Part shown: piece after piece, positions 44,867 through 53,569 of the stretch
Layout of the letters: each line of letters starts with the position of its first letter
Numbering within the stretch: position 1 is the stretch's first letter
From: Rhodobacterales bacterium
GTDB taxonomy: Bacteria > Pseudomonadota > Alphaproteobacteria > Rhodobacterales > Rhodobacteraceae
Assembly (NCBI GenBank): GCA_002747035.1
Contig: PDRZ01000016.1
Span: 124,001-188,000 of the forward strand
Length of the DNA: 64,000 bases
Direction of reading: 5' to 3'
Notes under the pieces: model-generated
Told to the model about the DNA's origin: nothing
The model's input: only the letters and a program-made list of their open reading frames with translations
Databases searched by the model: none
Position numbers and translations under genes: made by a program

Positions 44867-44915
44867 TAAAGCAATTCCACATCACGCCGTGTCAACGTAA
44901 TGCGGAAACGTTTTA
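44867..44915. repeat. 47-bp palindromic repeat, copy 3
   Basis: On the minus strand it reads TAAAACGTTTCCGCATTACG then TTGACACGGCGTGATGTGG and AATTGCTTTA, matching copies at 73 and 5283. It lies 56 bp from the tripartite element, as the two families do near 5.2 kb, and its left end overlaps the end of the EamA gene by 3 bp. Confidence 0.7.
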
Positions 44916-45827
44916 AACCTTGGTCGCGGTCACCACCGGGGTGCGCATCCGACGCTTCAACACCGCTTCGCGCCAGGTGATGAACCCTACGGAGCCAAAA
45001 ATCACCGCACCCCCGACCAGAACCCAGACATCGACGGCTTCGCCAAACACGAACACGCCCAGCATCGTGGCCCAGACCAGTTGCAGGAAACTGACCGGCT
45101 GTGTTGCCGTCACCGGCGCGGCCGCCAGGCCCAGTGACATCGTATAATGCCCCGCCGTAGCCAGCGCCGCCACAAGCGCCAGCATCGCCAGTTCACCGAA
45201 TGTGGGTGTCACCCAGACTGCGGCCGCCAGCGGTGCCAGCCCGATGGTCACGGTAATCGACAACATCGCCACCACCACCACCGCGTTGGTTTCATCCGCC
45301 ATCAGCTTGGCCAACAAATAGGACGCCCCGAAAAACATCGCCGTGAACACCATGGCAAGATGCCCCGGCCCCACTTCGCGAAACCCCGGGCGCAGGATGA
45401 TCAGCGCCCCAAGCAACGCCGCCACCACCGCCAAAACCCGCCGCATCGCCAGAGGTTCGCCCAAAAACAGCGCCGCCCCGAGAGTGACATAGACTGGCGA
45501 CAGGTAATTCATCGCCGTTACATCCGCGATCGGGATGCGCGCCATGGCAAAGAACCACAGCGTCACGCCGCCCGTATGCATCAGCCCCCGCGCACCGAAA
45601 AGCGCAAGCTGCCGCCCCGTCAACCGTGCCCGGAGCAACGGGCGCAACATGGGGATCAGGAACACCAGCCCGATAACATAGCGCAAAAACGCGCTTTCTG
45701 CTGCCGGGATACGTGTGCCCATGGCCTTGACCACCGCCGTCACGCCAACGAACAGAAGGCCGGTGACAAACATCCAGAAGACGCCCACAAGAGGCCGGTT
45801 TTGCGGTTCGATTTCCATAGGGGACAT
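44913..45827 (-). CDS. EamA/DMT-family transporter
   Basis: A 304-residue protein with ten predicted helices in two EamA repeats (WMFVTGLLFVGVTAVVKAMG, HTGGVTLWFFAMARIPIADVTAMNYLSPVYVTLGAALFLGEPL, and the second half AMVFTAMFFGASYLLAKLM). A drug/metabolite transporter of unknown substrate. ATG 45827 (MSPMEIEPQ) is preferred. An eroded Lrp/AsnC regulator fragment lies just upstream on the same strand. Confidence 0.86.
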   Translation of the reverse strand: MSPMEIEPQNRPLVGVFWMFVTGLLFVGVTAVVKAMGTRIPAAESAFLRYVIGLVFLIPMLRPLLRARLTGRQLALFGARGLMHTGGVTLWFFAMARIPIADVTAMNYLSPVYVTLGAALFLGEPLAMRRVLAVVAALLGALIILRPGFREVGPGHLAMVFTAMFFGASYLLAKLMADETNAVVVVAMLSITVTIGLAPLAAAVWVTPTFGELAMLALVAALATAGHYTMSLGLAAAPVTATQPVSFLQLVWATMLGVFVFGEAVDVWVLVGGAVIFGSVGFITWREAVLKRRMRTPVVTATKV

Positions 45828-45974
45828 GAAGACCCCATTCGCGTACCGGTGCAAGCGCCATTTCAGGGACCCCGTTCCGGGACCATTTCCCGAACCAATG
45901 CCGCCCCTCCTGCATCTGGCGACCGCCCGGATTCAACCCGCGCGTTGTTCCCTGCCGTGGCGGCCAGCGACAGG

Positions 45975-46048
45975 CGGCCAGACAGGCAGCCAGCGGTCGA
46001 AAGCACCTCAAGGATATGACGGTCAATTCCATCCAAATCCCCAGACAA
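45975..46048 (-). pseudogene. N-terminal remnant of an Lrp/AsnC-type regulator
   Basis: The minus-strand frame from 46048 reads SGDLDGIDRHILEVLSTAG then CLSGRLSLAATA. LDxIDRxILxxLxxxGRLS is the start of the Lrp/AsnC winged helix. The recognition helix and the RAM domain are missing; the frame ends in unrelated sequence at 45863. EamA transporters are often paired with an Lrp regulator, which supports decay of an original partner. Confidence 0.4.
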
Positions 46049-46053
46049 CAGAG

Positions 46054-46088
46054 ATATTCCCTGTCTTTGACGCGCTTCCAGGGAATAT
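46054..46088. promoter_or_regulatory. 10-bp inverted repeat upstream of the Lrp remnant
   Basis: ATATTCCCTG (46054-46063) and CAGGGAATAT (46079-46088) are perfect arms 15 bp apart. They lie 6 bp before the Lrp fragment and about 160 bp upstream of the universal stress protein gene on the other strand. An operator is likely; the regulator is unknown. Confidence 0.4.
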
Positions 46089-46249
46089 TAACCTCAACAC
46101 CCCGAATAAAAGACCCAATACCCGGAAAAAATCGCTAATACTCTTTCATGAGACAGCACAAGATTCGATTTTGTCGCAGGGGCTGTCCGAAGCAATGGGG
46201 AATGCACCTCTTTCGCCAACAAGAAACGATACCGAACTCGGAGGAAAAC

Positions 46250-46687
46250 ATGACAGTTAAAATTGTCGTCGGACTGGACGGGACCGACACAGGCGACCGG
46301 GCGCTGGCCTTTGCCAAGGATTTGGCCTCGCATTTGGATGCGAGCGAAATTCTGGTGGTTTATGTCATCGAATGGTCGCCCTTCACCTTCCAGACCGCAG
46401 AAGAAAACGCGCTGCGCCACAAACGCCGCGAGCAAGAGATCGAACTGGCCACCAACCGGATCGTCAACCCGGCGGTCGAAGGTTTGACCAGTGCAGGGTT
46501 CAACGCCCGTGGCATCGTGCGCCATGGCGACGTGGCAGAGACGCTTAACCAGCTGACCTTGGAAAACGGCGGCACCCAGATCGTTGTGGGCCGCGTGTCC
46601 GCAGGCGGGCTTACCAAGCGGATCTTTGGCAGCTCGACCCAGAACCTGGTGATGAGCGCAGACGTCCCCGTGACGGTTGTGGGATAA
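46250..46687 (+). CDS. Universal stress protein (UspA family)
   Basis: A 145-residue single-domain Usp. The N-terminal strand KIVVGLDGTDTGDRALAFAKDLA and the C-terminal nucleotide-binding GGTQIVVGRVSAGGLTKRIFGSSTQNLVMSADVPVTVVG are the family ends. The ATG at 46250 follows GGAGGAAAAC. The AGCS symporter gene starts 11 bp later, so the pair is an operon; Usp may modulate the transporter. Confidence 0.9.
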   Translation: MTVKIVVGLDGTDTGDRALAFAKDLASHLDASEILVVYVIEWSPFTFQTAEENALRHKRREQEIELATNRIVNPAVEGLTSAGFNARGIVRHGDVAETLNQLTLENGGTQIVVGRVSAGGLTKRIFGSSTQNLVMSADVPVTVVG

Positions 46688-46698
46688 GGGAAAGCACA

Positions 46699-48249
46699 AT
46701 GAAACATTTGAAAACCCTGGCCAGTGCGGCAACCATTGCCGTGACCGCAAACCCCGTTATCGCCCAAGAGGCGATGGGGATCGACGAAAAGGTAAACCAG
46801 GCCTTTGCAACAGCCACCGGCCCGTTTGTCAGCCTGATCTTTGCCCCCTTCCCCGGCACCAGTTTCCCGTGGATCGTGATGTGGCTGGTCATTGCCGCCT
46901 CTGTGTTCACGCTCTATTTCGGGTTCGTGCAGTTCCGCTTCTTCAAACATGCGATACAGTTGGTGAAAGGCGACTATTCCAACCCCAATGACGCGGGCGA
47001 AGTCAGCCACTTCCAGGCGCTGGCGACCGCGCTCTCTGGCACTGTCGGGCTTGGCAACATCGCCGGTGTCGCCGTGGCCGTGGGCATTGGTGGGCCGGGC
47101 GCGACCTTCTGGATGATCCTTGCCGGTCTTCTGGGCATGGCGTCGAAGTTCACCGAATGTACGCTGGGTGTGAAATACCGCAATGAATACGAAGACGGCA
47201 CCGTGTCCGGTGGCCCGATGTATTACATCTCGAAAGGGTTCAGGGAACTGGGCCTGCCCGGCGGCAGGTTACTGGCCGTGCTGTTTTCGATCTTCTGTAT
47301 CCTTGGCGCTTTTGGCGGTGGCAACATGTTCCAGGCCAACCAGGCCCATGCCCAGATTTCCAGCATCGTCGGCGACTATCCCGGCTGGATCACGGGCATC
47401 GTGTTTGCGGCCATTGTGTTTGCGGTGATCGTGGGCGGCATCAAATCCATCGCGCAGGTGACCGAAAAAGTGGTGCCCTTTATGGGAATCCTTTACGTCG
47501 GGGCGGCACTGGTCATCCTGATTGCCAATTACAACATGATCGGCTGGGCCTTTGGTCAGATCTTTGCCGGGGCCTTTACCGGTCTGGGCGTTGCGGGCGG
47601 CATGGTTGGCGCGCTGATCCAGGGCTTTAAACGGGCGGCGTTTTCGAACGAAGCCGGGGTTGGCTCGGCCGCCATCGCCCACTCGGCGGTGCGCACCAAA
47701 GAGCCGATCACCGAAGGGTTCGTTTCGCTGCTGGAGCCGCTGATTGACACCGTTGTGATCTGTACCATGACCGCGTTGGTCATCACCATTTCGCAGCAGT
47801 TGATCATTGACCCGGCCACCGGCAATTACATACTGAACGAAGCGGGCAGCGCGATTGCGACCGTTGACGGCAATAGCGGTGTGGCGCTGACCTCGGCGGC
47901 CTTTGGGGCAAGCATCGGCTGGTTCCCCTATATCCTGGCCATCGCCGTGATTCTGTTTGCCTTCTCGACCATGATTTCGTGGTCCTACTATGGGCTCAAG
48001 GCCTGGACCTATCTGTTTGGCGAAGGCAAGGGGGCGGAGCTGTCCTTCAAGATTCTGTTCTGTGTCTTTATCGTGATTGGCGCGTCGGCAAGCCTTGGCC
48101 CGGTCATCGACTTCTCGGATGCGGCGATCTTTGCCATGGCCGTGGTCAATATCTTCGCGCTCTACTTCCTGATGAAGCTGGTGCGTAAAGAGCTGGCCTC
48201 GTATTCCGAGCGTCTGCGCAGCGGTGAGATCAAGAAGTACAGCCACTAA
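46699..48249 (+). CDS. Sodium:alanine symporter (AGCS) family transporter
   Basis: A 516-residue Na+-coupled amino-acid symporter with about 11 helices. The AGCS hallmarks are FQALATALSGTVGLGNIAGVAVAVGIGGPGATFWM, GGPMYYISKGFRE and FKRAAFSNEAGVGSAAIAHSAVRTKEP. Unusually the N-terminus (KHLKTLASAATIAVTANPVIAQEA) looks like a cleavable signal peptide before the first helix. Alanine or glycine is the usual substrate. A strong terminator follows. Confidence 0.92.
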   Translation: MKHLKTLASAATIAVTANPVIAQEAMGIDEKVNQAFATATGPFVSLIFAPFPGTSFPWIVMWLVIAASVFTLYFGFVQFRFFKHAIQLVKGDYSNPNDAGEVSHFQALATALSGTVGLGNIAGVAVAVGIGGPGATFWMILAGLLGMASKFTECTLGVKYRNEYEDGTVSGGPMYYISKGFRELGLPGGRLLAVLFSIFCILGAFGGGNMFQANQAHAQISSIVGDYPGWITGIVFAAIVFAVIVGGIKSIAQVTEKVVPFMGILYVGAALVILIANYNMIGWAFGQIFAGAFTGLGVAGGMVGALIQGFKRAAFSNEAGVGSAAIAHSAVRTKEPITEGFVSLLEPLIDTVVICTMTALVITISQQLIIDPATGNYILNEAGSAIATVDGNSGVALTSAAFGASIGWFPYILAIAVILFAFSTMISWSYYGLKAWTYLFGEGKGAELSFKILFCVFIVIGASASLGPVIDFSDAAIFAMAVVNIFALYFLMKLVRKELASYSERLRSGEIKKYSH

Positions 48250-48278
48250 GGTCTTATCCAGACCTCTGAAAACACTGG

Positions 48279-48309
48279 CCCCGGCGCGACCCCCTCGCGC
48301 CGGGGTTTT
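48279..48309 (+). terminator. Intrinsic terminator after the AGCS gene
   Basis: CCCCGGCGCGA (48279-48289) and TCGCGCCGGGG (48295-48305) are perfect 11-bp arms with a 5-nt loop, followed by TTTT. Confidence 0.9.
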
Positions 48310-48312
48310 CAT

Positions 48313-48912
48313 TTACCCGATCAGCAACCTGACCACGATGGCCCACATGGTCAGCCCCACAACCACATCCAGCACGCGCCACGACACGGGCCGGGCAAAT
48401 AGCGGCGTCAGCAAGCGCGCGCCAAAGCCCAGCGAAAAGAAGAACACGAAACTGGCCGTCATCGCCCCAAGGGCAAAGCCCAGCCGGTCGTCATACTGCG
48501 CCGAGATCGACCCGATCAACATCACCGTATCCAGATAGACATGCGGGTTGAGCCAGGTCAGCAACAGCACGGTGGACAGCACGCCGCGCAGGGAATGGCG
48601 GGGCTCGCCGCCCACATCCATGGCCGCGCCCCCCTTCCACGCCGCCCAGAAGTTGCGCAGCCCATACCACAGCAGAAACGCCGCCCCGCCATAGCGCATC
48701 ACCGGTTCCAACCACGGCAGCGCCCGGGCCAAGGCCCCGAATCCCGCCACGCCGGCGGCAATCAGAAGCGCATCGGAAAGGGCACAGAACAGCACCGTCG
48801 CCAACACATGTTCTCGCCGAATGCCCTGACGCAACACAAAGGCGTTTTGCGCGCCAATGGCGAGGATGAGGGAAAAGCCAAGGGCGAACCCGGCAGGGAA
48901 TGAAGATGTCAT
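48313..48912 (-). CDS. lysE: LysE-family amino-acid exporter (ArgO/LysE)
   Basis: A 199-residue exporter with five to six helices: AGFALGFSLILAIGAQNAFVLRQGIRREH is the LysE signature (GAQNAFVLRQG), and LLLTWLNPHVYLDTVMLIGSI the second conserved region. It exports lysine and/or arginine. The divergent LysR gene on the other side of a 92-bp gap is its expected activator. The stop is 3 bp from the terminator of the convergent AGCS operon. Confidence 0.92.
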   Translation of the reverse strand: MTSSFPAGFALGFSLILAIGAQNAFVLRQGIRREHVLATVLFCALSDALLIAAGVAGFGALARALPWLEPVMRYGGAAFLLWYGLRNFWAAWKGGAAMDVGGEPRHSLRGVLSTVLLLTWLNPHVYLDTVMLIGSISAQYDDRLGFALGAMTASFVFFFSLGFGARLLTPLFARPVSWRVLDVVVGLTMWAIVVRLLIG

Positions 48913-49004
48913 GTGCGTGGGCCTTGTTCAGGTCTGGGCCATGGACTACCCCGGGCAAGGCAGCTACACAAATTAAACTATCTCTATCTACATAAGGATT
49001 TCTT

Positions 49005-49895
49005 ATGCACTTCGACCCGCGACAGCTCAACACCCTTGCCGCCATTTTGCACCATGGCAGCTTTGAAAGCGCGGCGCGGGTGCTGGGGCTTACCCAATCG
49101 GCGGTGTCCCAACGGTTGAAAGCACTGGAGGAACAGACGGGCAGCATCCTTGTGCTGCGCGAAACCCCCTGTCGCGGCACCCGTGCCGGGCGGCGGCTGG
49201 CGGCCCATGCGGAAAACGTGCGGCTGCTGGAGCAACAGGTGCAGGCCGATCTTGGGGGAGATCCGGGGGGCGACGCGGGGTTTGCGCGGCTGCGCATCGC
49301 GGTGAATGCCGACAGTCTGGACAGTTGGTTCCTGCCCGCCCTTGCGCAAATCGAGGGGGTGGTGTTCGAACTTGTCGTGGATGATCAGGATCATTCCGTT
49401 GGCTGGCTGCGCCGGGGCGAGGTGGTGGCGGCGGTCACCTCCCACGCCGCCCCGGTTCAGGGCTGTGACAGCCTCGCTCTGGGCGCCTTGTCCTATGAGG
49501 CGACGGCCAGCCCGGACTTCATCGCGCGATGGTTTGCAACAGGGGTGACGGTGGACACGATCGCGCGGGCCCCCATGCTGCGGTTTGATGCCAAGGACAC
49601 GCTTCAGGCCAGTTGGATGCGCGCCCATCTGGGCCGTGCGGTGGATGCGCCAAGCCACCAACTGCCCTCGACCCGGGGGTTCGTGACAGCGGCGCAGCTG
49701 GGGTTGGGCTGGGGCATGAACCCCGCACCTTTGGTCGCCGGTGATATCGAGGCGGGGCGTCTGGTGCCGCTGTTGCCCGACAGCACCTATCACACCCCGC
49801 TTTTCTGGCAATCCAGCCGCATGTTGGCCCAGGCCTTGCGCCCCATCACCCGCGCGCTGCGACGGGAAGCACGGCGGGCTCTGACGCAACTGTGA
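49005..49895 (+). CDS. lysG: LysR-family activator, LysG/ArgP type
   Basis: A 296-residue regulator that senses lysine/arginine and activates the exporter gene. The HTH (RQLNTLAAILHHGSFESAARVLGLTQSAVSQRLKALEEQTGSILVLRE) is at the N-terminus; the ArgP-like RGTRAGRRLAAHAENVRLLEQQ and an effector domain follow. It is divergent from lysE across 92 bp that must hold the shared operator. Confidence 0.92.
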   Translation: MHFDPRQLNTLAAILHHGSFESAARVLGLTQSAVSQRLKALEEQTGSILVLRETPCRGTRAGRRLAAHAENVRLLEQQVQADLGGDPGGDAGFARLRIAVNADSLDSWFLPALAQIEGVVFELVVDDQDHSVGWLRRGEVVAAVTSHAAPVQGCDSLALGALSYEATASPDFIARWFATGVTVDTIARAPMLRFDAKDTLQASWMRAHLGRAVDAPSHQLPSTRGFVTAAQLGLGWGMNPAPLVAGDIEAGRLVPLLPDSTYHTPLFWQSSRMLAQALRPITRALRREARRALTQL

Positions 49896-49933
49896 GCCTG
49901 TCCGTGCAAACCGCAATCGGAACGCCAAACCAA

Positions 49934-49960
49934 AAAAGCCCCCGAAAATCGGGGGCTTTT
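49934..49960. terminator. Bidirectional terminator between lysG and yebC
   Basis: AAAAGCCCCCGA and TCGGGGGCTTTT are perfect 12-bp arms with an AAA loop; A-tract and T-tract ends let it serve both convergent genes. Confidence 0.92.
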
Positions 49961-49981
49961 GCGGTAAAGTTCATGTAATAC

Positions 49982-50722
49982 TTAAAGCTGTTCCATCACC
50001 TCGTCCGAGGCTTCGAAATTGGCCGTGACCCGCTGAACATCATCGTCATCTTCCAGCGCGTCAATCAGCTTCATCAGCTTCTGCATACCCTCAAGGTCCA
50101 ATTCGGTCGTGGTGGTGGGTTTCCAGACCAGCTTGGTGCTGTCGCTTTCGCCCAACGCCGCCTCCAACGCGTTGGACACGTCATTCAGTTCACTGTCTTC
50201 GCACCAGATGACATGCCCGTCTTCCGAGCTTTCCACATCTTCTGCCCCGGCCTCGATCGCGGCCTCGAACACGGTGTCGGCATCCCCCACGGAGGCCGGG
50301 TAGGTCACTTCGCCCTTGCGGTCGAACATGAACCCAACCGAACCGGTTTCGCCAAGGTTGCCGCCATTCTTGGAGAAGGTCGAACGCACGGTGGACGCGG
50401 TGCGGTTGCGGTTGTCGGTCATCGCCTCGACGATCACCGCCACGCCGTTGGGGCCATAGCCTTCATAGCGGATTTCTTCGTAATCATCCCCTTCCCCGGC
50501 GGTGGACTTCTTGATCGCGCGTTCGATCACGTCCTTGGGCACCGATTGGGATTTCGCCTCTTTCACAGCAAGGCGCAGGCGCGGGTTCTTGTCGGGGTCC
50601 GGGTCCCCCATCTTGGCCGCAACGGTGATCTCTTTGCTGAGTTTCGAAAACAGCTTGGAACGCAGTTTGTCCTGACGCCCTTTGCGGTGCTGGATGTTTG
50701 CCCATTTTGAATGGCCTGCCAT
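49982..50722 (-). CDS. yebC: YebC/PmpR-family protein
   Basis: A 246-residue protein starting [28 protein letters not shown], the classic YebC opening, with [28 protein letters not shown] and [19 protein letters not shown]. Long listed as a transcription regulator; recent work on the family points to helping ribosomes through difficult proline-rich stretches. The ATG at 50722 has GAGGAGATCCCC upstream. Confidence 0.95.
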   Translation of the reverse strand: MAGHSKWANIQHRKGRQDKLRSKLFSKLSKEITVAAKMGDPDPDKNPRLRLAVKEAKSQSVPKDVIERAIKKSTAGEGDDYEEIRYEGYGPNGVAVIVEAMTDNRNRTASTVRSTFSKNGGNLGETGSVGFMFDRKGEVTYPASVGDADTVFEAAIEAGAEDVESSEDGHVIWCEDSELNDVSNALEAALGESDSTKLVWKPTTTTELDLEGMQKLMKLIDALEDDDDVQRVTANFEASDEVMEQL

Positions 50723-50843
50723 GGGGATCTCCTCAGGGAAATTCGGGTTTGGGGTTCTATAGGGGCCGGGGCGCGAAATCTCAACCCACCGATGCGGGTT
50801 TGACATGCCGGGCGGGTACGCGACAAGCTGCGCGACAGGGGGC

Positions 50844-50893
50844 CGGACAAAGGTGTTGGCAAAGGAACGGACAAAGAGCCGGGCAAAGGAGCG
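50844..50893 (+). repeat. Degenerate 11-13-bp tandem repeat before a small gene
   Basis: Units GGACAAAGGTGTT, GGCAAAGGAAC, GGACAAAGAGCC and GGGCAAAGGAGC follow each other; the last unit supplies the AAGGAG Shine-Dalgarno of the next gene. Two weaker CGCGACA units precede it. Confidence 0.5.
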
Positions 50894-50897
50894 CGAC

Positions 50898-51098
50898 ATG
50901 AGCACATTCGACGGCGCGTCGCGGGTGTTCCGCTTTGCCACTCAAGGCCCGCGCCGGATGACCGGGCACAGGGCGGCACAGGGCGGCGGGCTGGTCGATG
51001 ACCTCTCAGAGGCCGAACTTGCCAGGGGTCTGGCCCGGGCGCTCTCTGCCGGTGGTGCGCGGATCGGGCCAATGTCGGACGGCATCAGCAGATCCTGA
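50898..51098 (+). CDS. Small 66-residue hypothetical protein
   Basis: ATG 50898 with AAGGAG 7 bp upstream encodes [20 protein letters not shown], then [20 protein letters not shown] and a helical [20 protein letters not shown]. Soluble, slightly basic. No family recognised. The same frame is open upstream to 50805 across a tandem repeat, but the ribosome site favours this start. Confidence 0.5.
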   Translation: MSTFDGASRVFRFATQGPRRMTGHRAAQGGGLVDDLSEAELARGLARALSAGGARIGPMSDGISRS

Positions 51099-51145
51099 AG
51101 CGGTGCAAAACGCCCGAACCCTGTGAGTCCCTGTCAGTTGGGCAA

Positions 51146-51230
51146 GGCGGATCCCCGTATGGGCGCAACGTGCCCATACGGGGATCCGCCCCCGCCCGCC
51201 GCAGGCGACACCGCTCTGCCAGGAGCGGTG
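51146..51230. repeat. Tripartite palindromic element, copy C
   Basis: Hairpin 1 with perfect 19-bp arms (51146-51164 and 51172-51190, loop containing AAC), core CCCGCCCGCCGCAGGCG (51191-51207) and hairpin 2 (CACCGCTC with GAGCGGTG, 51209-51230). It fills the gap between the convergent 66-residue gene and SLC13 gene. Confidence 0.75.
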
Positions 51231-51234
51231 CCCC

Positions 51235-53007
51235 CTACATGGGCCAGAATATCAGGATCAACGGGATCGACACGGCCACCACCAACACCTCCAGCGGCAA
51301 ACCGATCCGCCAATAATCCCCGAAGCGGTATCCGCCGGGGCCAAGGATCAGCGTGTTGTTCTTATGCCCGATGGGGGTCAGGAACGCCGAGGAGGCCGCA
51401 ATCGCCACGGCCATGAGGAACGGATCGGGCGAGACCCCCAAACTGTTGGCCATCTGAATAGCCACCGGGGCCGCAACAATCGTGGTTGCGGTGTTGTTGA
51501 GCACATCCGAAAGCGTCATGGTCACGATCATCAACACGGTCAGGATCGCCCAGGGGGCCAGCCCGTCGGTCAGCCCGATCAACGCCCCCGCGATCAACTC
51601 GGTGCCACCCGATTGCTCAAGCGCCGCGCCCAGTGGGATCATCGACCCCAGCAGGACCACAACCGGCCATTCAATGTGATCGTAGAGTTCGGACAGGGGC
51701 AGGATTTTAGCCAGCACATAGGCCACAACAACCAGGCCCAGCGCGATGGGCAGGTAGATCAGTCCAAAACTGGCCGCCGCCACGGCCGCAGCAAAAAGAC
51801 CGATAGCGACCCAGGTTTTCGAGTTCTCGGTCACCGCAAGGCCGCGATCGGCCAGCGCATGACAGCCCAACCAATCGGTCACATCCGCGCCGGTGCCTTT
51901 CGGCACCAACACCAAAAGGATATCCCCGGCCTCGATTTCGGTTTTGCGCAGACGTTCGGAGATCCGCCGGCCCCGGCGCGAAATCCCCATCAACACGGCG
52001 CGTTTTCGCCAGTGCAACCCGATGGCAAGCGCCGTCTTGCCAGTGATCCGCGCCTCGGTCGGGACGACAACCTCAAGGATATCCAACCCCTCCCCTTCTG
52101 CCCGCAACAGCTCTTCGCGTTGTTCATCGGAAAAGGCGAGGTTGAGGGTGGTGCGAAACTCGTCCAGCGCCTCGGGCGTGGCTTCCAGGACAAGTGCGTC
52201 CCCCGACATAAGCACCGTGTTGCGCGCCCGCCCGTAGCGCCGTCTGCCGTCGCGGATCAGACCCAGAATGGCGACGTCGGCCTTTTCCGCCGCCTCGTCC
52301 AGCTCGAACAACCGCTTGCCGATCTGTTTGGACTCTTCAGGAAGGGTGAGTTCGGCGATATAGGCCCCCATGTCTTCGACCGCCGACAACGGGTCTTCAC
52401 GCTGGGGAATCAAGCGCCAGCCAACCAGCGCAACAAAGGCCAGACCGGCGATGGCCGTTAACCCGCCGACCGGGGCAAAGTCGAACATGGAAAACGGTTC
52501 GCCCACCGCATCCTGACGAATCGAGGCGATGATGATATTGGGCGGCGTCCCGATCAGGGTGGCCATGCCACCAAGGATGGTCGCGAAGGACAGCGGCATC
52601 AGCGACAGGCCGGGAGCCCGCCCCGCCTTGCGCGCGGTCTGAATATCCACCGGCATCAGAAGCGCCAGCGCAGCGACATTGTTCATGAAGGCGCTCAGCA
52701 CCCCGCCAACAAGCCCCATCAACCCGATATGCGCCCCCAACTGGCGCGTGCTGTCCACAAGGGTGCGGGTGATCAGGAACACAGCCCCCGAACGCACCAG
52801 CCCGGCAGACACCACAAGCACCAGCGCCACCACAAGCGTGGCCGGGTGGCCAAAGCCGTCAAAGGCATGTTTGCTGTCCACCACACCCAGCACCACCCCC
52901 AGCATGAGCGCGCTGAACGCAACAAGGTCATAGCGAAACCGCCCCCAGAGAAGCATCGCGAATACACCGCCGAACAAGGCGAAAAGAATGATCTGATCCT
53001 GTGTCAT
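51235..53007 (-). CDS. SLC13-type permease with TrkA-C (RCK-C) domains
   Basis: A 590-residue transporter. Two blocks of membrane helices (about 1-185 and 400-590, including LMGLVGGVLSAFMNNVAALALLMPVDI and TMTLSDVLNNTATTIVAAPVAIQMA, the paired SLC13 hairpins) flank two soluble RCK-C/TrkA-C domains (about 205-380, GKRLFELDEAAEKADVAILGLIRDGRR and LDILEVVVPTEARITGKTA). Substrate is a dicarboxylate, sulfate or similar anion; not decidable here. It stands alone. Confidence 0.9.
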   Translation of the reverse strand: MTQDQIILFALFGGVFAMLLWGRFRYDLVAFSALMLGVVLGVVDSKHAFDGFGHPATLVVALVLVVSAGLVRSGAVFLITRTLVDSTRQLGAHIGLMGLVGGVLSAFMNNVAALALLMPVDIQTARKAGRAPGLSLMPLSFATILGGMATLIGTPPNIIIASIRQDAVGEPFSMFDFAPVGGLTAIAGLAFVALVGWRLIPQREDPLSAVEDMGAYIAELTLPEESKQIGKRLFELDEAAEKADVAILGLIRDGRRRYGRARNTVLMSGDALVLEATPEALDEFRTTLNLAFSDEQREELLRAEGEGLDILEVVVPTEARITGKTALAIGLHWRKRAVLMGISRRGRRISERLRKTEIEAGDILLVLVPKGTGADVTDWLGCHALADRGLAVTENSKTWVAIGLFAAAVAAASFGLIYLPIALGLVVVAYVLAKILPLSELYDHIEWPVVVLLGSMIPLGAALEQSGGTELIAGALIGLTDGLAPWAILTVLMIVTMTLSDVLNNTATTIVAAPVAIQMANSLGVSPDPFLMAVAIAASSAFLTPIGHKNNTLILGPGGYRFGDYWRIGLPLEVLVVAVSIPLILIFWPM

Positions 53008-53127
53008 GAGAACAGGTTAGAAGGTTTTCACAGAAGGTTCGATGGGGAAAATGCGATACGCGTCCCCCTAACACTTCCCTCCGCTGGCACGTCCCCAAAG
53101 TCTCTCCCGCGCTCCCGGCAAGCGGCA

Positions 53128-53152
53128 CACGATTTTTAGGCCAAGAATCGTG
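53128..53152. repeat. Decayed relative of the AT-rich palindrome
   Basis: CACGATT (53128-53134) and AATCGTG (53146-53152) flank an 11-bp centre with TTTAGGCC. It resembles the palindrome at 37751 and the flanks at 63/126. Confidence 0.4.
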
Positions 53153-53170
53153 ACGCGCCCAATAGTGGGG

Positions 53171-53340
53171 TCACGGCCCCAACATCCATGTTCCCTTGGG
53201 CCAGAAGGCGTGGAAGGCAAAGGCGAACATGACGTCATGGGGCAGGTCGCGCCCCGCCTCGTCGCGCACGCGGACGTTGCCCACGTCACGCCCCCTGGCA
53301 GGATGCGCCTGATCGCCATGAAGGCAATGCCCCACACGCA
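53171..53340 (-). pseudogene. Possible broken small gene between SLC13 and ppiA
   Basis: Two minus-strand frames look coding in succession: MAIRRILPGG (start near 53322) and, after an apparent frameshift, VRVRDEAGRDLPHDVMFAFA then FHAFWPKGTWMLGP ending at 53171. The joined peptide is plausible but no family is recognised. The rest of the 562-bp gap holds only small palindromes (TCAGGCGCGCCTGA at 53388-53401) and nothing else I can name. Confidence 0.25.
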
Positions 53341-53569
53341 GATGTGAAGCAAAACGCGCGCACAGACTGCCCCGCTCGCTGCCCCGGTCAGGCGCGCCTG
53401 ACGCCCCGGCCCCCGGCCTCCTCCAAGGCTGTTCAACGGTTTCAAGTGACAAAAAACACAAAAGACAAGGGCCGGCTGTTTCCAACCGGCCCTGTTCATT
53501 TACAGCCAGACGACACAATTCTGATTGTGCCTTTTGACTATAAGCATCAGTTGCAGGCAAAGCCTTGCG

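Noticed and set aside
50805-50897. Longer N-terminus of the 66-residue gene
   Set aside because: The extra residues are encoded by tandem repeat DNA and the good ribosome site points to 50898.
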